From an uncultured Kiloniellaceae bacterium (GTDB lineage Bacteria > Pseudomonadota > Alphaproteobacteria > Kiloniellales > Kiloniellaceae), in NCBI GenBank assembly GCA_947500035.1, contig CANMQP010000015.1:1-64000 (forward strand): a stretch of 64,000 nt of DNA. The letters run 5' to 3'. The notes beneath the pieces were generated by a model. That model saw only the letters and a program-made list of their open reading frames with translations, was not told the DNA's origin and did no database searches. Below, in pieces: positions 15,580-25,584 of this stretch. The position numbers were made by a program, and so were the translations under genes. Numbering within the stretch: position 1 is the stretch's first letter; each line of letters begins with the position of its first letter.

Positions 15580-17930
15580 GAGGCCGCCTGGCCTCCTGAG
15601 ATCGGCGCGGTTGGCTTCACGCCGGCAGATGCAGATTTCTGCCGGCGTGCCTCGGGCGCGGCGCGCCGCTTCATCGCATAAAGCCGCAACGAATTGACTG
15701 TCACGACAATTGAAGACGCGGACATGGCAACCGCAGCCACCAGGGGCGTCACATATCCGGCCACGGCAAAAGGCACGGCAATCGCATTGTAGGAAAACGC
15801 CAGCGCGAAGTTCTGCAAGACGAGGCGCCTGGCGGACCCAGCCACAGAATGGGTTTCGACCAGCGCATCCAGACTGTCGCCCTGAAAGATCAGATCCGCC
15901 GCCGTCTGGCTGACAGCAGAGGCATCGGCGGGGGAGATCGAGACAAATGCCTCGGCCAGGGCCGGCGCATCGTTCAGGCCGTCACCGACCATCAGCACGC
16001 GTTTGCCCTGGGCCGAGAGCGCCTTCAAGCGGGCGATCTTGGCATCGGGACGGCATTCCGCATGCCAGGTCTCGATCCCCAGGGTCTCAGCTACCTGACG
16101 CACCGGTCCGGGGCGATCGCCGGAGAGCAGCTCGACGGCCAGACCGCGTTTCTTCAGAGCTTCGATGCTCTGCCGCGCGTCAGGCCTCAGCTCGTCCCGG
16201 AAGCGGAACCCGAGGGGCGGCTCGCCTTCGCCAGCCAGCCAGAGCTCCATATCCAAGTCGCTGCTGTCAGAGGCATCCTGCGCCCCCTCCTCAATCCCGC
16301 ACCAGAGCCGGTTTCCGAGGCGCAGCTCCGACCCGTTTATTTGAACCGAGAGTCCCATGCCGGGTGTCTCCGACACCGTCTGCGGCAATGAGGGGACGGG
16401 CCCTTGCGCCTTGGCGGCCCGGTAAAGGGCGCGGGCCAGGGGGTGTTTACTGGCCGCAGCCATCCCTGCCGCCAACTGAAGCCGTTGCGGCGAGGCGTCA
16501 GAACCCTTGATCAGTTCCGGCTGTCCCAGAGTGAGGGTCCCGGTCTTGTCGAAGACCACCACGTCGGCTTGCGCCAAGCGCTCCAGACCATCCGCAGCCT
16601 TGACCAGGATCCCCTTGCGCAGCAGACGGTCGACGGCGGCCACCTGAACCGCCGGCACGGCCAGTCCGAGCGCACAGGGGCAGGTGATAATCAGCACCGC
16701 CACGGCGATCATCAGCGAGAGCTGCCAATCCAGGGCGCCGATCCAGAGCCAGCCCAGGAAGGTTCCCGCGGCAAGGATATGAACCACCGGGGAATAGGCC
16801 CGCGCCACCCGGTCGGCCAGACGCTGATAGCGCGCGCGGCCCTGTTCGGCGGCCTCCATCAGGTTCACGATCTCGGCCAGCAGCGTGGAATCTTCCGTCG
16901 AGGTCACGCGGACGCGCAGCGCGCCGTTCAGGTTCAAAGTACCGGCGAAGACCTCCGTGCCGGCGGTTACGGTCCGGGGTACGGATTCACCGGTCACCAG
17001 GGCTGTGTCCACGTCGGATTGTCCCTGCTCGACAGTACCGTCGACCGGGATCCGTTCGCCGGCGGCCACGGCCACCAGCATGCCGGGCTCGACCTGGGCC
17101 GCGGCCACGCGGCGCTGACTGCCGTCCGGATCGATCACCGTGGCGCTCGAAGCGCGCATGGCCATGAGGTTCTCCGCCGCCGAGCGGGCCTTGCCGCGGA
17201 TACGCAGATCCAGGTAGCGGCCGATCAGAAGAAAGAACAGCAGGGTCACGGCGGCATCGAAATAGACGTGCTCGCCACCGCGCATGGTCTCGGCCAGCGA
17301 CATACCCGCCGCCAGGGTCACACCAAGCGAGATCGGCACATCCATGTTCAGGTGGCCGCTGCGCAAAGCGCCCACCGCAGAGCGGAAAAACGGCCGTCCG
17401 GCGATCACCACCGTGGGCAGGGCAATCAGCGCGGAAATCCAATGCATCATCACACGGGTCGCGGGCCCCATGTCGGAGACCAGTCCGCTCCAGACAGAAA
17501 CCGACAGCAGCATGACGTTCGCCGCCGCAAAGCCCGAGAGCGCCACGGCCCGCAGCAATTCCCTCTCTTCGCGGTTCCCCGACTCCTCCTGACTGCCGCT
17601 GTCCAGAGGCGCGAGCCGGTAGCCCATGCCATCCACTTTCGAGACGATCTCAGCGAGGCCGGTCGTGTCCTCGCGCCAGCGCACGAAGAGCCGCCGCGTG
17701 CTGAGATTGACCCGCGCCTGCTCGATGCCCGGCAGTTCGGCGAGCCCCTTTTCGATCTGGTTGATACAGCTTGGGCAATGCAGGTTCGAGACCCCCAGGC
17801 TGAGATCGTAGAGATCCCCCTCCAGACAACGCGCGAAGGACCAGGCGGTCGCCAGCAGACCCTCGTGTTCGTGGCGTTCAGCCTCCTTCGCGAGGTCAAC
17901 CGGGGGGCAGCAGTCCATGCCGGTGCTCAT
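15576..17930 (-). CDS. ccoI: Copper-transporting P-type ATPase CcoI/FixI
   Basis: 784 residues, the usual size. In order: a Cys-rich N-terminus (MDCCPP), a heavy-metal-associated domain with C52 and C55 (LHCPSCINQIEKGL), a CPx channel motif (IITCPCALGLA), phosphorylation site DKTGTLTLGQPE, and MVGDGLNDAPAL. FixI/CcoI pumps Cu(I) outward across the inner membrane for insertion into the CcoN active site; it is slow compared with CopA and specialised for oxidase maturation. It overlaps ccoH by four bases upstream and ccoS by four downstream. Confidence 0.93.
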   Translation of the reverse strand: MSTGMDCCPPVDLAKEAERHEHEGLLATAWSFARCLEGDLYDLSLGVSNLHCPSCINQIEKGLAELPGIEQARVNLSTRRLFVRWREDTTGLAEIVSKVDGMGYRLAPLDSGSQEESGNREERELLRAVALSGFAAANVMLLSVSVWSGLVSDMGPATRVMMHWISALIALPTVVIAGRPFFRSAVGALRSGHLNMDVPISLGVTLAAGMSLAETMRGGEHVYFDAAVTLLFFLLIGRYLDLRIRGKARSAAENLMAMRASSATVIDPDGSQRRVAAAQVEPGMLVAVAAGERIPVDGTVEQGQSDVDTALVTGESVPRTVTAGTEVFAGTLNLNGALRVRVTSTEDSTLLAEIVNLMEAAEQGRARYQRLADRVARAYSPVVHILAAGTFLGWLWIGALDWQLSLMIAVAVLIITCPCALGLAVPAVQVAAVDRLLRKGILVKAADGLERLAQADVVVFDKTGTLTLGQPELIKGSDASPQRLQLAAGMAAASKHPLARALYRAAKAQGPVPSLPQTVSETPGMGLSVQINGSELRLGNRLWCGIEEGAQDASDSSDLDMELWLAGEGEPPLGFRFRDELRPDARQSIEALKKRGLAVELLSGDRPGPVRQVAETLGIETWHAECRPDAKIARLKALSAQGKRVLMVGDGLNDAPALAEAFVSISPADASAVSQTAADLIFQGDSLDALVETHSVAGSARRLVLQNFALAFSYNAIAVPFAVAGYVTPLVAAVAMSASSIVVTVNSLRLYAMKRRAAPEARRQKSASAGVKPTAPISGGQAAS

Positions 17931-18502
17931 TGGACATTGACCCGTTTTTCAATCCCGAAGACGAAGCCCTCATACGCGCCGTCATCCGCGCGTGCAAGAT
18001 CGTGCCGGTTGGGATCGCGCTGAGCGCTGAGGCGGATCAGCCAATTGCCTTTCAGGGGAAAGGCGACATCGGTCTCGTAACGGCCCGCACCGACAGCCTC
18101 CAGCTCAAGCGGGCGGTCGAAGCCCTCGTTGGTGGGGCGCCAGATCTGACCGGCGACAATCAGGCCCTCCAGGAGTTCCCCGTCACGGTCGCGCATTTCC
18201 AGAGTGATGCGTCCGTAAGTCTCGCTCTGAGAGTCCGCATTTGCCGCGGCGGTCGCATCCGGGCTTCCCGGCGTGTAGATGACGTTCTCCTGCCAGCCAA
18301 GCGCATCCCGGTGCTCCATCGCCTCGAGCGTCGTGTTGTAGCGCAGGCCGCGCTGGTAGGCATCCTCGGTGCTGAGCCCGCTCCAGCTGTCCAACGCCAG
18401 AAACACCATGACCCCATTGACTGCGAAGACCACGCCGAAGAAGGCGGCGAAGGCAGCAAAGACGTGATAACCGTTCAGGTTTTCCGGCAGGCTCAACTTC
18501 AT
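17927..18502 (-). CDS. ccoH: cbb3 oxidase accessory protein CcoH/FixH
   Basis: 191 residues with one membrane helix near residues 10-33 (YHVFAAFAAFFGVVFAVNGVMVFLAL), then a periplasmic beta-rich domain with GLRYNTTLEAMEHRDALGWQ, the FixH pattern. It takes part in cbb3 assembly with CcoG and CcoI. It overlaps ccoG and ccoI by four bases each, giving the operon ccoG-ccoH-ccoI-ccoS. The ATG at 18502 is the only sensible start. Confidence 0.92.
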   Translation of the reverse strand: MKLSLPENLNGYHVFAAFAAFFGVVFAVNGVMVFLALDSWSGLSTEDAYQRGLRYNTTLEAMEHRDALGWQENVIYTPGSPDATAAANADSQSETYGRITLEMRDRDGELLEGLIVAGQIWRPTNEGFDRPLELEAVGAGRYETDVAFPLKGNWLIRLSAQRDPNRHDLARADDGAYEGFVFGIEKRVNVQ

Positions 18503-19980
18503 TGTGCGGGCCCTCTGAAGATACTGTCGTGACGGGTTTCGGTCTGGGTCGCGCTGTCCGTTACGACGAAGGTAAAGGGGAGAGACTCATCCGCCATCGC
18601 CCCCTGGGGAAGAGTAACGAATACCCGGAAACTCGCAAGCCGGTCCGACCGGACGGCAAGAACTTCAGGCTCGGATCCCACCACCTGGAGCTCCGCTCCG
18701 GGTGCGCCTTCAACCGTCAGACGGAAGTCTTTCTGTTCGTGATCCTTGTTCAGAATCTTCACCGTATATCCGTTGCGGATCGAGCCGTCGGACAGGGTCA
18801 CGAAAAGAGGATTGCGGTCGCGCAGAATGTTGACGTCGACCGCGGAACGGCTGACCAGGGAAACCAGCATCACCGCACCGACCAGCGCGAGAATGGCCAT
18901 ATACATGATACTGCGCGGCCGCAGCAGTCGGATACGCGCTTTATCGCCGTGTGACCGCGCATCGACGTTCGCCAGTGTGTCATAGGCAATCAGCCCGCGG
19001 GGCAGGCCGACTTTGTCCATGACGTTGTCGCAGGCATCGATGCAGAGCGCGCAGGTAATACACTCAAGCTGCTGACCGTCGCGAATATCGATCCCCATGG
19101 GACAAACCGCGACGCACTGGTTGCAGTCGATACAGTCACCCAGGTTTTCCACAGGCGCATTTTTCCGCCGCGGCCCGCGTGGCTCGCCGCGGAAATCCCG
19201 GTAGGTCACCGTCAGGGACTCTTCGTCCAGCATGGCCGCCTGAATCCGGGGCCAGGGGCACATGTAGGTACAGACCTGCTCGCGCGCATGCCCGCCGAAA
19301 AGATAGGTCGTGCCGGTCAGAACCGCGATAGTGGCATAGGCAACGAAGGGTGCTTCCAGGGTAAAGAGCTGTGGCAGGAAGGTCGGTGCGTCCGCAAAGT
19401 AGAAGACCCAGGCACCGCCGGTCGCAGCAGCAATAATCAGCCAAATGGAATGTTTCGCGACCTTTTTACCGATCTTCGAGGCGTTCCACGGTGAGGCCTC
19501 TAGTCGCATCTGCGCCCCACGGTCGCCTTCGATGAAACGTTCCACCGCGAAAAAGAGATCGGTCCAGACGGTTTGCGGGCAGGTGTAGCCGCACCAGACC
19601 CGTCCCGCGAGGGTCGTGATCAAAAAAAGCGAGATTGCCGCAATGATCAAGAGGCCGGTCAGGTAGTAAACCTCCTGCGGCCAGATCTCGATAAAGAAGA
19701 AGTAAAAACGCCGGGCGGGCATATCGATCAGGATTGCCTGATCCGGCAGGTTGGGCCCCCGGTCCCAGCGGATCCAGGGCGCCAGATAGTATATCGATAA
19801 AGTGACGACCAGAATCACCCACTTCAGCCTACGGAAGGTGCCCGAGACGGCCTTGGGGTAAATTTTCTCGCGCTTCTTATAGAGCGAGCGTTGCTCCGCT
19901 GTATTGACCGCCGTGGCCTGGCTGCGTTCGACACCGCCGCCGCCGTCATAGGCCTGTTCTCTGACTTGATCCACCATCAC
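18499..19980 (-). CDS. ccoG: cbb3 oxidase accessory protein CcoG/FixG
   Basis: 493 residues. Several membrane segments are followed by two ferredoxin-type [4Fe-4S] motifs (CIDCNQCVAVCP and CITCALCIDACD) and a C-terminal Ig-like domain (DHEQKDFRLTVEGAPGAELQ). CcoG is a membrane iron-sulfur protein that reduces copper for cbb3 assembly. It heads the ccoGHIS operon and starts 318 bp after the ccoP stop. The leader holds an inverted TTGAT-N8-ATCAA that is not spaced like an FNR site. Confidence 0.93.
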   Translation of the reverse strand: MMVDQVREQAYDGGGGVERSQATAVNTAEQRSLYKKREKIYPKAVSGTFRRLKWVILVVTLSIYYLAPWIRWDRGPNLPDQAILIDMPARRFYFFFIEIWPQEVYYLTGLLIIAAISLFLITTLAGRVWCGYTCPQTVWTDLFFAVERFIEGDRGAQMRLEASPWNASKIGKKVAKHSIWLIIAAATGGAWVFYFADAPTFLPQLFTLEAPFVAYATIAVLTGTTYLFGGHAREQVCTYMCPWPRIQAAMLDEESLTVTYRDFRGEPRGPRRKNAPVENLGDCIDCNQCVAVCPMGIDIRDGQQLECITCALCIDACDNVMDKVGLPRGLIAYDTLANVDARSHGDKARIRLLRPRSIMYMAILALVGAVMLVSLVSRSAVDVNILRDRNPLFVTLSDGSIRNGYTVKILNKDHEQKDFRLTVEGAPGAELQVVGSEPEVLAVRSDRLASFRVFVTLPQGAMADESLPFTFVVTDSATQTETRHDSIFRGPAQ

Positions 19981-20298
19981 CTTGTCTCGCCCCGTCTCAG
20001 CAGGGCCATATGTGCGAAGCGTAACCTGAGCACGGCCCGTCTTGATTAAAAACCATCAAGATCCTGTACCGTCCTCAAACCAAGTGAGTAAGAGACTAAG
20101 TCACGCTCAACAGAGAGTCCGTGAAAAGCGACCGGCTCTTTCTCACGATCGTTCCCGGCCAACACAGCCGGGAACGAGAAACACCCCCTTCAACGATGGA
20201 TGCAACACGCGATCCATCTGGCGATGCGGGATCCGGTTTACGCCTTTCTCAGCCCCCGGAGAAAAGCAATCGGTCCCCGTCATCACATAACGCCGCCC
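19981..20298. other. Intergenic space between ccoP and ccoG with strong hairpin
   Basis: About 320 bp. A perfect 10-bp stem CGTTCCCGGC / GCCGGGAACG with a 7-base loop lies at 20150-20176. It has no following T-run, so it is more likely an RNA-stabilising 3' structure or a weak terminator for ccoNOQP than a classic terminator. The ccoG promoter must lie at the left side (19981-20060). Confidence 0.55.
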
Positions 20299-21168
20299 TT
20301 ATTCACCGCCCCCAAGGGAATGAACGTAAACCGCCAGCTGTTTGATCGTGACCGGATCAAGTCTGGTGTTCCAGGCAGGCATCGCACCTCCGCGGCCGGT
20401 GTTGATACTGACAATCACCGACGCTTCATCGCCGCCATAGAGCCAGAGGCTGTCGGCCAGATTGGGCGCACCAAGATCCTGATTTCCGGTGCCGTCCTCC
20501 ATATGGCATGCGGAACAGTTATCGATGTAGAGCTCCTCACCCCGCGCCGCCGCTTCCGCATCCGCCTCCACGCCGGACAAGGACAGAACGTACGCCGCCG
20601 TGTCGCGGATCTCTTCGCGGCTCAGCAGCTCGTCGCGGCCAAACGCCGGCATATCGCTGACCCGGGTGTCCTCGTGATCCGAGCGGATACCGTAGAGGAT
20701 CGTATCCTGGATCGCCTCCAGGCTGCCGCCCCAGATCCAGTCGTCGTCGTTCAGGTTGGGATAGCCAACCGAGCCGGCAGCACCCTGACCGTGGCACTGC
20801 GAACAGTTGACCGCAAAGGCCGAACCACCGCCCGCCTGGGCAAAGTTCAGAAGATCGGCGTCATTGCGGATCTCCTCAAGTTCAGCTGCCGCGATCCGCT
20901 CCAGAAACACGCTCTGGCGGGCCTGGGCCGCAGCCACCGCCTCTGTCAGGTTTGCGCGGCTCGAGTAGCCCAGAAACCCGCGGGTGTGATCCGAAACCAG
21001 CGGCCAGGTGGGCATAAAGATCCAGTAGACGAACGCCCAGATGCAGCAGGCGTAGAAGGTCCACAACCACCAGCGTGGCAGAGGATTGTTGAGTTCCTTG
21101 ATGCCGTCCCACTCATGACCGGTGGTGTCGACGCCGGTTACCTCATCCGTTTCTTTAATTCCTGCCAC
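20299..21168 (-). CDS. ccoP: cbb3 cytochrome c oxidase subunit III, CcoP
   Basis: About 289 residues. An N-terminal CcoP signature (EWDGIKELNNPLPRWWLWTF) leads into one membrane helix, followed by two c-type haem sites, CSQCH (near residues 122-126) and CSACH (near 218-222). The diheme subunit carries electrons from cytochrome c to CcoO. The start is taken as GTG at 21168, seven bases after GGAGG; a TTG at 21174 that overlaps the ccoQ stop is too close to that site. It is the last gene of ccoNOQP. Confidence 0.93.
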   Translation of the reverse strand: MAGIKETDEVTGVDTTGHEWDGIKELNNPLPRWWLWTFYACCIWAFVYWIFMPTWPLVSDHTRGFLGYSSRANLTEAVAAAQARQSVFLERIAAAELEEIRNDADLLNFAQAGGGSAFAVNCSQCHGQGAAGSVGYPNLNDDDWIWGGSLEAIQDTILYGIRSDHEDTRVSDMPAFGRDELLSREEIRDTAAYVLSLSGVEADAEAAARGEELYIDNCSACHMEDGTGNQDLGAPNLADSLWLYGGDEASVIVSINTGRGGAMPAWNTRLDPVTIKQLAVYVHSLGGGE

Positions 21169-21170
21169 GG

Positions 21171-21320
21171 TCAATCCTCCTCCAGCGGCATTCTGGCCGC
21201 ATCATCGAACTTCTTTTTGTTGCGCGGCCAGAGGGCATAGACCAACACGATCGCGAACAGCAGCATCAGATAAAGCAGACCGTAGGTCTCGCTGACGTAA
21301 AGAACATCCTGATAATTCAT
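21171..21320 (-). CDS. ccoQ: cbb3 oxidase subunit CcoQ (short gene)
   Basis: 49 residues, MNYQDVLYVSETYGLLYLML through WPRNKKKFDDAARMPLEED. One membrane helix is followed by WPRNKKKFDDAA, the CcoQ/FixQ signature. The gene fits exactly between ccoO and ccoP and is coupled to both: it begins 11 bp after the ccoO stop and ends 3 bp before the ccoP start. CcoQ stabilises the complex. Being short, it is easily missed by automatic calling. Confidence 0.93.
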   Translation of the reverse strand: MNYQDVLYVSETYGLLYLMLLFAIVLVYALWPRNKKKFDDAARMPLEED

Positions 21321-21331
21321 GGCGTCATTCC

Positions 21332-22060
21332 TCAGCGTAGGTTTTCTTCAGGCTGGTAGCTGTCGAAGTCGACCAGCGTTCCGAGCATCTGGAGATAGGC
21401 GATCATGGCATCCAGTTCGGACACGAACGCCGGATTGCCGTCAAAGTCGGCGACGATGGCTTTGGGATAGCGCACCATCAGGTCATCCACGCCGTCGGCA
21501 TCCGGATCGCTTTGTGCCATCAGGTCGACGAATGCGGCTTCGATCATTTCATCGCTGTAAGGCACGCCCACACCGGCATTGGCTCTCAGGTGGGCGGCAA
21601 TATCGTCCGTCCTGATGGCCGTGGTCGCAAGATGCGGATACCCGGGCATGATCGATTCCGGAACCACCGAGCGGGGATTGATCATGTGGGCGACATGCCA
21701 CTCATTCGAGTAGCGCCCGCCGACCCTCGCGAGGTCGGGACCGGTCCGCTTGGAGCCCCACTGGAAGGGATGATCGTACATGCTCTCCGCCGCGAGGCTG
21801 TAGTGACCGTAGCGTTCGGCCTCGTCGCGCAGCGGACGGATCATCTGGCTATGGCAGTTGTAACAGCCTTCGCGGATGTAGATGTTCCGGCCGACCAGCT
21901 CCAGCGGGGAGTAAGGCCGCATGCCCTTCACCTTCTCGATCGTGCTCTCCAGATAGAACAGCGGCGCAATCTCGATCAGTCCGCCGATGGAGACCACGAC
22001 CAGGATCAGAACCAGGAGCAGGGTCGAGTTTTTCTCGATGATTTCATGTTTGGCTAACAT
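21332..22060 (-). CDS. ccoO: cbb3 cytochrome c oxidase subunit II, CcoO
   Basis: 242 residues: an N-terminal membrane helix ([19 protein letters not shown]), then a periplasmic monohaem domain with [11 protein letters not shown], and a second family motif, [20 protein letters not shown]. The Met ligand is probably in the PGYPHL region or near the C-terminus. It passes electrons from CcoP to the CcoN haems. The gene lies 17 bp downstream of ccoN. Confidence 0.95.
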   Translation of the reverse strand: MLAKHEIIEKNSTLLLVLILVVVSIGGLIEIAPLFYLESTIEKVKGMRPYSPLELVGRNIYIREGCYNCHSQMIRPLRDEAERYGHYSLAAESMYDHPFQWGSKRTGPDLARVGGRYSNEWHVAHMINPRSVVPESIMPGYPHLATTAIRTDDIAAHLRANAGVGVPYSDEMIEAAFVDLMAQSDPDADGVDDLMVRYPKAIVADFDGNPAFVSELDAMIAYLQMLGTLVDFDSYQPEENLR

Positions 22061-22077
22061 AGCTGTCTCCGCCCCTT

Positions 22078-23751
22078 CTATTCTGCTGGCGCCGCAGCCG
22101 GCTGACCGGCGGCAGGCTGCGTCGTGGCGATCTGGCCTTTTTCGTCACGCAGGTCGCCGCGGGCGGTGCGCCAAAGGTTGTAGATCATGACCAGGGCCCC
22201 GATGAGGAAGAGTGCTCCGCCACCGGCACGAATGACATAGAAGGGATGCATGGCCTCCACGGTCTCCACAAAGGAGTATTCCAGGAACCCGAGGCTGTCG
22301 TACGCCCGCCACATCAATCCCTGCAGAATGCCCGAGACCCACATGGCCGTGATGTAGAGCACGATGCCGATGGTCGAAATCCAGAAGTGGACGGATACCA
22401 GTTGCAGCGAATAGAGGCGCTCACGTTTCCAGAGGATCGGCATCAGGTGATACATCGCGCCGAAGCTGACGTAAGCCACCCAGCCCAAAGCACCGGAATG
22501 TACATGCCCGACCGTCCAGTCGGTGTAGTGACTGAGCGAGTTCACCGCCTTGATCGACATCAGCGGCCCTTCGAAAGTGCTCATGCCGTAGAAGGCGACG
22601 GAAACCACCAGCATCCGCAGAACCGGATCGGTGCGCAGCTTGTCCCAGGCCCCCGAGAGGGTCATCAGACCGTTGATCATGCCACCCCAGGACGGCATCC
22701 ACAGCATGATCGAGAAGGTCATGCCCAGGGTCTGCGCCCAGTCCGGCAGTGCCGTGTAATGCAGGTGATGCGGGCCGGCCCAGATGTAGAGGAAGATCAG
22801 GGACCAGAAGTGAATGATCGACAGCCGGTAGGAGTACACCGGGCGGTTCGCGCGCTTGGGCACGAAGTAGTACATGATGCCCAGGAAGCCCGCCGTCAGG
22901 AAGAAACCGACCGCGTTATGGCCGTACCACCACTGGGTCAGGGCATCCTGCACACCTGAGAAGAGCGAATAGCTCTTCGTCCCGTCGAGCGATACCGGCA
23001 GGGCGAGATTATTCACGATGTGCAGCATCGCGATGGTTACGATGAAGGCCAGGTAGAACCAGTTGGCCACATAGATATGTGGCTCCTTGCGCTTCCACAG
23101 CGTGCCGAGGAAAACCAGCAGATAAACGACCCAGACGAAGGTCAGCCAGAGATCCGCATACCATTCCGGCTCGGCGTACTCTTTCGACTGCGTAACGCCA
23201 AGCACGTAGCCCGAAGCAGCGATCACGATAAAGAGCTGATAGCCCCAGAAGACGAACCAGGGTGCAACTTCGCCTGCCAGGCGCGCGCGGCAGGTCCGCT
23301 GGACCACGAAGAAGGAGGTGGCGATCAGAACGTTTCCGCCGAAGGCAAAAATCACCGCCGAAGTATGAACCGGCCGCAGGCGCCCGAACGTCGTCCAGGG
23401 CAGGTCCAGGTTCAGGTCGGGAAAGGCCAGTTGCAGCGCAATGATCAGACCGACCAGAAAGCCGACCACACCCCAGAAAGCCGAGGCAATGACCCCCGCC
23501 TTCACGACGCCTTCGTTGTATTCAACCTTCGAAGGGTCAGCCGCGACCAGTGGCGCAGCGTTGTAGTGCTTATGAATTAATAAAAACACGCCGGTGATAC
23601 AGGCGAGCAAAAAGACCAGACCGTGAAACGCCATATAAGGATCGGAAGCGTTGGCCATCAGGAAAAGGCCAAGCAACGAGCCCACTGCAAGAGCGACGCC
23701 AACGACGTAGGTCGTCGGGTGTACTTTAGCGGCATGTTGGGAAGGATTCAT
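22078..23751 (-). CDS. ccoN: cbb3 cytochrome c oxidase subunit I, CcoN
   Basis: 557 residues, 12 or more membrane helices. The catalytic subunit carries the low-spin haem b and the haem b3-CuB centre; the conserved histidines are in [28 protein letters not shown]-like ([18 protein letters not shown]), [15 protein letters not shown] and [13 protein letters not shown]. It is the high-affinity terminal oxidase used at low oxygen. The start at 23751 ([10 protein letters not shown]) follows a GGGGGAA site; a longer frame to 23817 is unlikely. An FNR-type box lies about 115-130 bp upstream. Confidence 0.95.
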   Translation of the reverse strand: MNPSQHAAKVHPTTYVVGVALAVGSLLGLFLMANASDPYMAFHGLVFLLACITGVFLLIHKHYNAAPLVAADPSKVEYNEGVVKAGVIASAFWGVVGFLVGLIIALQLAFPDLNLDLPWTTFGRLRPVHTSAVIFAFGGNVLIATSFFVVQRTCRARLAGEVAPWFVFWGYQLFIVIAASGYVLGVTQSKEYAEPEWYADLWLTFVWVVYLLVFLGTLWKRKEPHIYVANWFYLAFIVTIAMLHIVNNLALPVSLDGTKSYSLFSGVQDALTQWWYGHNAVGFFLTAGFLGIMYYFVPKRANRPVYSYRLSIIHFWSLIFLYIWAGPHHLHYTALPDWAQTLGMTFSIMLWMPSWGGMINGLMTLSGAWDKLRTDPVLRMLVVSVAFYGMSTFEGPLMSIKAVNSLSHYTDWTVGHVHSGALGWVAYVSFGAMYHLMPILWKRERLYSLQLVSVHFWISTIGIVLYITAMWVSGILQGLMWRAYDSLGFLEYSFVETVEAMHPFYVIRAGGGALFLIGALVMIYNLWRTARGDLRDEKGQIATTQPAAGQPAAAPAE

Positions 23752-24356
23752 CGGTTCCCCCGGAGTGCTAACAAAAAAAGCACCAGAGGTGACGAACTTT
23801 GGCGTCGCCTCTGGCACAAGGAGGTGAGAGATGCATTCTTTCTAAATCGGCAGGCCCGTTCATCCATTGACATAAATCAACATCGTCCGATTTGGTAAAA
23901 ATGTCGCAGATCGCGCCCGCAGAAGAAGCCTGCGCCGGAAACAGGAAACTTGAAAGAAATCCGGTCAGATCTCATCTCGAGTCGCTTTCCGCAGAGCAAA
24001 AAAAATGCAAAACAACATACCACAAAGCCTGGCGCGGACGAACCGCGCCTTGAAGTTGAAGAGCCCGATGCAGGTGAGCGGAAGTTACTAAAGTATGAGA
24101 CCTGCTGCCAAGCGGACTGCGGAGCGGCATAATGTCGCCTCAAACCTGAACCTGCGGCGATCCGCCGCGGCAAAAATTCACCCAACGTACTGAAAATCCT
24201 CCGAAAGAAATACTCGCATAAGAAGAATCACGTCCATATGCACGCAGACGTTCTTGTTTTTTCCCGCCGATACACGCAGCATAAGAATACATGTTGTTGC
24301 ACGTGCCCATCGTGTCGGTTGGGTGGAGCACGGCATTGAAAAGAGGGGGGATAAGG
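23752..24356. other. Divergent regulatory region between ccoN and the FecR gene
   Basis: About 600 bp with no supported gene. It holds the ccoN promoter with an FNR box at 23867-23880 and the FecR-gene promoter on the right. The centre (23940-24120) shows only short open frames with poor codon bias. Confidence 0.6.
23867..23880. promoter_or_regulatory. FNR/FixK-type box of the ccoNOQP promoter
   Basis: TTGACATAAATCAA (TTGAC-N4-ATCAA). Centred at -41.5, it predicts a start site near 23832 on the minus strand with TAGAAA (23844 to 23839) as the -10 hexamer. The position and spacing fit FixK/FnrL class II activation of ccoN. Confidence 0.85.
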
Positions 24357-24797
24357 GTGCGAATAGTCAGAAATCTCGCAATCCTGCTGTTGTTCCTGCA
24401 GGCAGGATCTGCGTGGGCCGATGACGCCATCGGCTATCTCAAAAGTGCGGAAGGAACCACACTGGTCATGCGCGGCGAAGGCACGGCGCCCATCGCCGTC
24501 GGCGATCCGGTCTTCGTCGCCGATCTGCTGATCGTTAAAGGCAGCGGCTCAATGGGCATCACTTTCATTGACAACTCTCAGCTTTCGCTGGGTTCGGGAT
24601 CGCAACTGAAGCTGACCAGCTTCGAGTTTGTGCCCAAGGAAGAGAAGCTCTCCTTCGTCACCGAACTGCTGAAGGGCACGCTGCTTTACGTGTCGGGCGT
24701 GATCGCCAAGCTCTCACCGGATTCGGTATCCGTTGTCACGCCTGTCGCGACCCTCTCGGTCCGCGGCACCAAGTTCCTGGCCCGTGTCGATGACTAG
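24357..24797 (+). CDS. FecR-domain periplasmic protein
   Basis: 146 residues beginning at a GTG (24357) with GGATAAGG just upstream; the reading MRIVRNLAILLLFLQAGSAWA is a signal peptide. The rest shows a FecR-type fold: VGDPVFVADLLIVKGSGSMG, FIDNSQLSLGSGSQLKL and VATLSVRGTKFLARV, the latter being the hallmark RGTxF of FecR domains. Such stand-alone FecR proteins often pair with CHASE2 sensors and OmpA lipoproteins. The stop overlaps the next gene's start by eight bases. Confidence 0.85.
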   Translation: MRIVRNLAILLLFLQAGSAWADDAIGYLKSAEGTTLVMRGEGTAPIAVGDPVFVADLLIVKGSGSMGITFIDNSQLSLGSGSQLKLTSFEFVPKEEKLSFVTELLKGTLLYVSGVIAKLSPDSVSVVTPVATLSVRGTKFLARVDD

Positions 24798-25434
24798 TCC
24801 TTCACTGGCAAGGCCATCTCAGGCCTTCGAGCTGCGCGCAATCCGCCCGTGGCTCGCCGCCCTCGCCCTCCTGGCTCTCTCAGCCTGTGCACCGAACAAT
24901 CTTTTCGTTCTTCTGGAGGACGACGACGGAAAGGTCGGCGCGATCCAGGTTCAGAACGAGGCAGGTGCCCAGACCCTCAATCAAGCCGGTCAGGCAACAG
25001 GATTGGACCGCGCTGGACAGGAACCGGTCGAGCCCTTCGTGCTTGAAGAGGATGAAATCCGGGAGGTCTTTGGGGAAGCGCTCGACGCCCAGCCGGAACC
25101 TCCGGTGACCTTCCTGCTTTACTTCAGAACCGGAACCTCGGAGTTGACAGCCGAATCCCAGGCCTTGATCCCCGATATATTGCGCACGATCGACGAACGC
25201 GAGACTCCGCCCAGAATCGCCGTCGTGGGCCATACCGACACCCTCGGCGCCGCGAGCGTCAATGCAGCCCTCTCGCTGGATCGGGCAAACGTGGTGCGGG
25301 ACCTTCTCCTGAGCAGAGACCTCGACCCGGATTTCGTCGAGGCCACCTCGCACGGCGAAAACAATCCCCTGGTGCCCACCGCCGACAATGTCTCGGAACC
25401 GCGGAACAGACGGGTGGAGGTCACCATCCGCTAA
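24790..25434 (+). CDS. OmpA-family lipoprotein
   Basis: 214 residues. The start at 24790 lies inside the FecR gene end. The lipobox LSAC is near residue 33 (ALLALSACAPNN) after an unusually long N-region. The C-terminal OmpA-like peptidoglycan-binding domain shows TELTAESQALIPDILRTIDE, VVGHTDTLGAASVNAALSLD and SEPRNRRVEVTIR. It probably links the outer membrane to peptidoglycan. The overlap with the FecR gene suggests joint function. A terminator follows at 25466. Confidence 0.88.
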   Translation: MTSPSLARPSQAFELRAIRPWLAALALLALSACAPNNLFVLLEDDDGKVGAIQVQNEAGAQTLNQAGQATGLDRAGQEPVEPFVLEEDEIREVFGEALDAQPEPPVTFLLYFRTGTSELTAESQALIPDILRTIDERETPPRIAVVGHTDTLGAASVNAALSLDRANVVRDLLLSRDLDPDFVEATSHGENNPLVPTADNVSEPRNRRVEVTIR

Positions 25435-25465
25435 GCTGGGATATGAGTTCGAACAAAAAAGAAAG

Positions 25466-25500
25466 GGGCGCTGCCAGACATACCGGCAGCGCCCTTCTCT
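25466..25500 (+). terminator. Rho-independent terminator after the OmpA lipoprotein gene
   Basis: Stem GGGCGCTGCC / GGCAGCGCCC (10 bp, 9-base loop) followed by TTCTCTCATT; it ends the FecR-OmpA transcript. Confidence 0.7.
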
Positions 25501-25522
25501 CATTCCAGCGTCCGGTGGGAAC

Positions 25523-25584
25523 CTAGACTGGATCATGTTTTGACGGAAACACTCCGCGATCCCATCCCAACCGATCTGATCTAG
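25523..25584. repeat. Imperfect palindromic element, probable relative of the dispersed repeat
   Basis: It starts CTAGACTGGATC and ends GATCTGATCTAG, and it includes the asmA stop codon. The minus-strand block TTTCCGTCAAAACATGATC resembles TTTTCCGTCAAGAACGATC of copy B. The resemblance is partial, so membership of the same family is inferred. Confidence 0.45.

Noticed and set aside
16404-18023. 539-codon plus-strand open frame
   Set aside because: Antisense of ccoI; the minus frame carries DKTGTLT, CPC and GDGLNDAP.
20041-20060. CTTGAT-N8-ATCAAG upstream of ccoG as an FNR site
   Set aside because: The half-sites are right but the spacer is eight bases, not four.
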